Source: Lachnospiraceae bacterium (GTDB lineage: Bacteria; Bacillota; Clostridia; Lachnospirales; Lachnospiraceae). From it: a stretch of DNA of 64,000 bases. The position numbers were made by a program, and so were the translations under genes. The notes under the pieces are model-generated. The model saw nothing but the letters and a program-made list of their open reading frames with translations, did not search any database and was not told the DNA's origin. Positions 60,098 to 64,000 of this stretch are shown here, in pieces. How positions within the stretch are numbered: position 1 is the first letter of the stretch; each line of letters opens with the position of its first letter. The stretch is taken from positions 1 through 64,000 of the forward strand of contig SVFQ01000006.1 of assembly GCA_015056765.1 (NCBI GenBank), given 5' to 3'.

Positions 60098-60983
60098 CTG
60101 GATAGGGTTAGTCCTTGGCATTTTGGCGACATGCCTTTTATTAGGCTGGGCGGCCAGAACCCACATGCCAAAGGCTGATTATGGCGTTCCCGGAAGCGAA
60201 GGGGAAAGCGTGATGACCAATACCTCCCCGCAGATGCTGATTTTAGGTGACAGCGTCATCGGTAAGGAACGTAATGTGGATAGCGTGGCGCATTATTTGA
60301 TGAATGCCACAGGGCTTACGACTATGAATGGCGCCTTCGGCGGCACCAGTGCCAGAACCAATAATATCCACAATGAATACGCACATCACGAGTCCAGCCT
60401 GACGTTGGTGGAGTTAAAGGATGCCATCATTACAGGGGACTTTGGAGTGCAGCTGGCAGATTACCCATCGAACCAGTTTGGAAGCGAGTATTTCCCCTAT
60501 ACCTTAAGTCAAATGGCCAGGACGGACTACGAGAATTTGTCCGTTATCCTGTTAGGTTATGGTGTAAATGACTATTTGTCCGGAGAAGCTTGTGACAATC
60601 CGGAGAACCCATATGATGATGGCACTTATTTGGGAGCCATGCGCCTTAGCATCGAAGCTTTTCAAAAGCGTTTCCCGAAGGCACAGATTGTGCTAATTAC
60701 GCCGAACTATTGCTGGATCGGCACCGGGGAAGATGGGAATCACGTGGATTATGGATATGGCACATTGGAGGATTTCGCAGATGGCCTGATTGCGGTGGGA
60801 AAAGAGTACGACCTGCCGGTAATCGATATCTATCACTCCGGGGTATTTGGCCCGGAAAATAAAGAAATATACCTGGAAGATGGACTGCATTTAACCTGGG
60901 AAGGCAGAAAAGCCTACGGGGAATATGCAGCAGGAGAACTGACACGTATCTTAAGAGAAAAGGGCGTGCTTGCGTCGCTATAA
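60075..60983 (+). CDS. membrane-anchored SGNH/GDSL hydrolase-like protein
   Basis: 302 residues. A single N-terminal membrane segment (WIGLVLGILATCLLLGWAA) places the catalytic domain outside. The SGNH blocks are intact: I, MLILGDSVIG near residue 57; II, GAFGGTSARTN; III, LLGYGVNDYLSG near 160; V, EDGLHLTWEG near 275 with the Asp-x-x-His pair. Such proteins either remove O-acetyl groups or add them, as with PatB/AlgX-type enzymes. Together with the acyltransferase at the right edge, control of surface-glycan O-acylation is plausible. Overlaps pseG by 23 nt. Confidence 0.85.
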   Translation: MKKQDIPNWIGLVLGILATCLLLGWAARTHMPKADYGVPGSEGESVMTNTSPQMLILGDSVIGKERNVDSVAHYLMNATGLTTMNGAFGGTSARTNNIHNEYAHHESSLTLVELKDAIITGDFGVQLADYPSNQFGSEYFPYTLSQMARTDYENLSVILLGYGVNDYLSGEACDNPENPYDDGTYLGAMRLSIEAFQKRFPKAQIVLITPNYCWIGTGEDGNHVDYGYGTLEDFADGLIAVGKEYDLPVIDIYHSGVFGPENKEIYLEDGLHLTWEGRKAYGEYAAGELTRILREKGVLASL

Positions 60984-61005
60984 TACATAAATGAGAGGGA
61001 AAACC

Positions 61006-62499
61006 GTGATCGAGAAAATCCGGAATATCAAAACAGAATGGAAACTTGCCTGGGTGACTACGGTGGTGCTGGGACTTTTGATTCATATGCCGGTTCTGCT
61101 GGGGGATTATCCGAATCATGATGGACTGGCAAGTATGTATTTTGACCAGAATATGATTACTTCAGGCAGATGGTTTTTGACGGTGGCTTGTGGCTTTTCC
61201 AGTTACTTTACCTTGCCATGGCTTATTGGAATCTTATCTCTTTGCTTTTTGGGCGTGGGAGCAGCAGCGCTGGTGAGCTTTTTAGGAATTCAAAAAGAAA
61301 GCCACGTTGTTTTGGTGTCTGCTTTACTTGTGAGCTTCCCTGCACTGGCCTCTACCTATGCGTATATTTTTACTGCAGATGGTTATATGCTTGCCCTGGC
61401 CATGATATTGGTGGCTTTGTATGTGACCAAAACCTATCGATTTGGCTTTGTCTGGGGCGGTATCTTGATTGCCTTTAGCATGGGCTGCTATCAGTCCTAT
61501 CTGGCCTTTGCCATGATTCTTGCAATCTATGGTGTGTGGCAGATTTATTTAGAAGAAAAGAAGGGATTCTGGAAAGAATCCTTGCATTATGTATATATGG
61601 GGGTCCTTGGTGTAGCGCTTTACTATATTATCTTGCAGGTTTTGTTGTTCGTAGAAGGCAAGCAACTGTCTTCCTACCAAGGAATAGAGGATATGACAGA
61701 GACTGCAAAGGTAAGCTTTTCTCAGCAGCTTTTGCATATCTATAAAGACTTCCTGGGATTTGCAGGAAACGGTAGAGTATTGATGCAGAATCTTCTGGGG
61801 GCAGGCTGCATGCTTGTACTTTTGGGATTTGCCCTGTGGAGTCTTGGAAAAGCCGGTATGCTGAAAAAATGGCAGACTTACGTACTGACATTTGTGAGCA
61901 TTGTGGCCTTTCCGATTTGTGCCAATATGATTTTGTTGGTATCACCCGGGGTGACTTATCATCTCCTGATGCGTTATCAGTATGTGCTGATTCCCATTTT
62001 GCTGCTTGCACTAATCGACCGACAGGATATGGGGAAATGGCAAAGTATCGCCACTTTCATGGCTGGCATTCTGGTTCTGCAATACGCGGTGGCAGATAAT
62101 ATCGCCTATAGCAATTTACAAAAAAAATATGAGAAAACCTATGGCTACTGCCTAAGACTCTTAGATCGCATGGAACAGACGGAAGGCTATGAGACCGGCA
62201 TGCCGGTGGCCATGGTGGGCGTCATCAATACAGAGCATTATCCGAAGACGGACCTGACAGGCAAAGTGACGGATAGCATGATCGGCATGAACGGGGACTT
62301 TTTGGTTTATACCGATGACAATTACCAAAGCTTTTTTGCTAACTATCTGGGAGCAACCATAGAACTGGTGGATGATGAGAAGATGGAAGAAATCTATCAT
62401 TCTGTGATTTATCAGGCTATGCCTAGCTTCCCTGAAAATGGATGTACCCAGGTGGTGGACGGCATTTTATATGTGAAAACTGAGCCTTGTGCCAGATAA
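61006..62499 (+). CDS. GtrII-like glucosyltransferase-domain membrane protein
   Basis: About 497 residues from GTG 61006, chosen because GAGAGGG lies 7 nt upstream; the ATG at 60991 has no ribosome site. Ten or more membrane segments. LGDYPNHDGLASMYFDQNMITSGRWFLTVA after TM1, with acidic residue and SGRW, is the pattern of the Glucos_trans_II family (GtrII, O-antigen glucosylation); AFSMGCYQSYLAFAMILAI is another conserved stretch. It probably takes an undecaprenyl-phosphate sugar made by the GtrB-like protein encoded next and transfers it outside the membrane. Confidence 0.8.
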   Translation: MIEKIRNIKTEWKLAWVTTVVLGLLIHMPVLLGDYPNHDGLASMYFDQNMITSGRWFLTVACGFSSYFTLPWLIGILSLCFLGVGAAALVSFLGIQKESHVVLVSALLVSFPALASTYAYIFTADGYMLALAMILVALYVTKTYRFGFVWGGILIAFSMGCYQSYLAFAMILAIYGVWQIYLEEKKGFWKESLHYVYMGVLGVALYYIILQVLLFVEGKQLSSYQGIEDMTETAKVSFSQQLLHIYKDFLGFAGNGRVLMQNLLGAGCMLVLLGFALWSLGKAGMLKKWQTYVLTFVSIVAFPICANMILLVSPGVTYHLLMRYQYVLIPILLLALIDRQDMGKWQSIATFMAGILVLQYAVADNIAYSNLQKKYEKTYGYCLRLLDRMEQTEGYETGMPVAMVGVINTEHYPKTDLTGKVTDSMIGMNGDFLVYTDDNYQSFFANYLGATIELVDDEKMEEIYHSVIYQAMPSFPENGCTQVVDGILYVKTEPCAR

Positions 62500-62509
62500 A
62501 GGAGACCCT

Positions 62510-63463
62510 ATGGAATCGATTTCCGTGATTTTACCTTCTTACAATGAAAAAGAAAATATCGCCAAAAGTGAGGCGGCTCTTCGCAAAGTCTTTGAAACCA
62601 TGGGCATGGACTATGAACTTTTCTATGTCAGCGACGGAAGTAAAGACGGCACCTTTGAAGAGATTAAGCGGGTAGCAAAAGAAAACAGTAACGTAAAGGG
62701 CGTTGAGTTCTCTCGCAATTTCGGAAAGGAAGCAGCTATTTTTGCAGGACTTTCTCTGGCAAGCGGAGACGCTGTCATCGTTATGGATTGCGACTTGCAG
62801 CACCCGCCGGAACTGATTCCACAGATGGTGGCTCTTTGGCAGGAAGGCTATGAAGTGGTGGAAGGTGTCAAAAGCGACAGAGGCACAGAAAGCATCTTCC
62901 ATCGATTTTTTGCCAATAGTTTCTATGGCATCATGAGCAAACTCATGCATATGGATATGAGAGCAAGCTCGGATTATAAACTGTTGGACCGTAAGGTGGT
63001 CAATATCCTTGCGGGCTTACAGGAACGTAACACCTTCTTTAGAGCGTTAAGCTTTTGGGCAGGCTTTAAGTCCACGAAGATTGAGTACGAAGTGCAGGAT
63101 AGAGAGTTCGGAGAGAGTAAATGGTCTTTCCGTTCCCTGGTGAGATATGCTATTTCCAACGTGACGGGATTTAGCACCGCCCCTTTGCATATCGTAACAG
63201 TAGGGGGGATGGTTTCCATCCTGTTTAGCATCGTGCTTGGCATTCAGACCTTGATTCGTTATATCATGCGGGATTCGGTGGAAGGCTTTACCACGGTTAT
63301 CCTTTTGATTTTGCTGATTGGCGGCATGATTATGCTGAGCCTTGGCATCATCGGACATTATATTGCGCGAATTTATGAGGAAGTGAAGGGCAGACCGAGA
63401 TTTATCATTCGCTCTTCTACGGAGAACTTATATGGCAACATCACCGGAGAATGGAAAAAGTAA
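62510..63463 (+). CDS. GtrB/DPM1-like polyprenyl-phosphate glycosyltransferase
   Basis: About 317 residues from ATG 62510, with AAAGGAGA upstream; the ORF-track start at 62489 is a GTG. GT2 fold: SVILPSYNEKENIAKSEAAL, YVSDGSKDGTFEEI, VEFSRNFGKEAAIFAGL, and the DxD in VIVMDCDLQHPPELIP. RNTFFRALSFWAGFKSTKIEYEVQDREFGESKWSF is the typical DPM1/GtrB region. Two membrane segments follow (~residues 230-255, 265-290). It makes a polyprenyl-phosphate-linked sugar for outer-face transfer, naturally paired with the GtrII-like protein upstream. Confidence 0.93.
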   Translation: MESISVILPSYNEKENIAKSEAALRKVFETMGMDYELFYVSDGSKDGTFEEIKRVAKENSNVKGVEFSRNFGKEAAIFAGLSLASGDAVIVMDCDLQHPPELIPQMVALWQEGYEVVEGVKSDRGTESIFHRFFANSFYGIMSKLMHMDMRASSDYKLLDRKVVNILAGLQERNTFFRALSFWAGFKSTKIEYEVQDREFGESKWSFRSLVRYAISNVTGFSTAPLHIVTVGGMVSILFSIVLGIQTLIRYIMRDSVEGFTTVILLILLIGGMIMLSLGIIGHYIARIYEEVKGRPRFIIRSSTENLYGNITGEWKK

Positions 63464-64000
63464 AAAAAGAGAAGCGAATATAGAACTTCTAAGGCTTCTT
63501 GCTATGGCTATGGTTGTGTCCTTGCACTATTTATCCAAAGGGGAACTTTTGGCAGATGCTACCAAGCCTATGGATGCCACAGGAATTACCAGCTGGCTTT
63601 TGGAAAGCTTTTCCATTGCCGCAGTAAATACCTATGTACTCATCAGCGGGTATTTCATGGTGCATTCGTCCTTTAAGCCTATGCGCCTTGTGAAATTATG
63701 GCTGCAGGTGTTGTTTTATACCATTTTGACACCGGTTGTACTGGGGCTTCTTGGATTTGTGGACTTGTCCCAGTATAGTACTTATGATTTCCTTCGAAAT
63801 TTGTTGCCGGTAAATATGCTGCAGTATTGGTTTATTTCCGCGTATTTCCTCATGGTTTTGGTATCTCCGCTTCTCAATGCAGCGGTGAAAAATCTGCCGC
63901 AAAAAGAACTGGGGCTTATTTTGCTCTTGCTCCTTGGTATGGAATCCCTTACCAAGACTGTGATCCCGGTTCGTTTGGAGTTAGATAATTTAGGCTATGA
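63432..64000 (+). CDS. acyltransferase family 3 membrane protein (3' end cut by window edge)
   Basis: Not in the ORF track because it runs off the right edge; 189 codons are visible. ATG 63432 has GGAG 8 nt upstream and overlaps the GtrB-like gene by 32 nt. NIELLRLLAMAMVVSLHYLSKGEL at residues ~16-40 is the OafA/WecH-type first membrane segment with the catalytic His in SLHY. Then come NTYVLISGYFMV and several further membrane segments (MLQYWFISAYFLMVLVSPLL). These proteins O-acylate surface sugars, usually acetylation. Its position in the glycan cluster supports such a role. Confidence 0.88.
   Translation, partial: MATSPENGKSKKREANIELLRLLAMAMVVSLHYLSKGELLADATKPMDATGITSWLLESFSIAAVNTYVLISGYFMVHSSFKPMRLVKLWLQVLFYTILTPVVLGLLGFVDLSQYSTYDFLRNLLPVNMLQYWFISAYFLMVLVSPLLNAAVKNLPQKELGLILLLLLGMESLTKTVIPVRLELDNLGY

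Noticed and set aside
60075-60983. SGNH protein as the missing PseH activity
   Set aside because: It has an N-terminal membrane anchor with an outward catalytic domain, whereas PseH acts on a nucleotide sugar in the cytoplasm.

Overview
The window looks like chromosomal DNA from a low-to-mid GC anaerobic Firmicute, most likely a gut Lachnospiraceae/Clostridia member. This is inferred from strong AGGAGG-type ribosome binding sites, intrinsic terminators with U-tracts, CUT1 sugar importers of the LplB/YtcP type, iron-sulfur L-serine dehydratase in two subunits, a TIR-plus-propeller protein, PspC and LiaF-like small membrane proteins, and large families of polytopic surface-glycan proteins. No rRNA, tRNA, insertion sequence, prophage or CRISPR array was seen.

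Region 1 (1-23.7 kb) is a glycan-catabolic island. A forward operon, cut by the left edge, encodes two GH29 alpha-L-fucosidases, a GH125 exo-alpha-mannosidase, a large protein with a peptide:N-glycanase-like transglutaminase core, and an alpha/beta-hydrolase esterase. None has a visible secretion signal, so the work appears to be intracellular. After an XRE-type regulator, a TIR/propeller membrane protein, a DHH phosphoesterase and a CLC channel, there is an AraC regulator and a LacI regulator. The LacI gene diverges from a second operon: Gfo/Idh/MocA oxidoreductase, acyltransferase, two ABC permeases, a solute-binding lipoprotein and an N-acetylhexosamine kinase (NahK-like). The divergent gap holds two near-consensus promoters and duplicated operator-like sites. 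Together the genes suggest import and breakdown of fucosylated, mannose-containing, HexNAc-containing oligosaccharides or glycopeptides, probably N-glycan derived.

Region 2 (23.7-37.1 kb) is mixed housekeeping and stress: an HTH protein, PspC, a CapA-like lipoprotein, a HAD phosphatase, a Dabb protein, an ECF sigma factor with a putative anti-sigma partner and two small membrane proteins, an EamA transporter, a tocopherol-cyclase-like protein, L-serine dehydratase (sdaAB-sdaAA), a membrane-anchored carboxylesterase, enolase with a structured leader, and a NUDIX hydrolase.

Region 3 (37.1-64 kb) is a surface-glycan region. Four consecutive polytopic GT-C-like membrane proteins are followed by pseB, a roughly 300-bp inverted repeat, two paralogous membrane proteins, an Mbeg1-like hydrolase and a glycerate kinase. 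Then come pseC (opposite strand), a sialyltransferase-like GT, a PglK-like flippase, a GT2, pseF, an ATP-grasp ligase, a HAD phosphatase, pseI, pseG, a membrane-anchored SGNH protein, a GtrII-like transferase, a GtrB-like GT2 and an acyltransferase cut by the right edge. This is a pseudaminic-acid-type nonulosonate pathway (B, C, G, I, F) in which no PseH acetyltransferase is visible. The ATP-grasp ligase sits where an alternative N-acylation step could be encoded, which is the most interesting hypothesis in the window.
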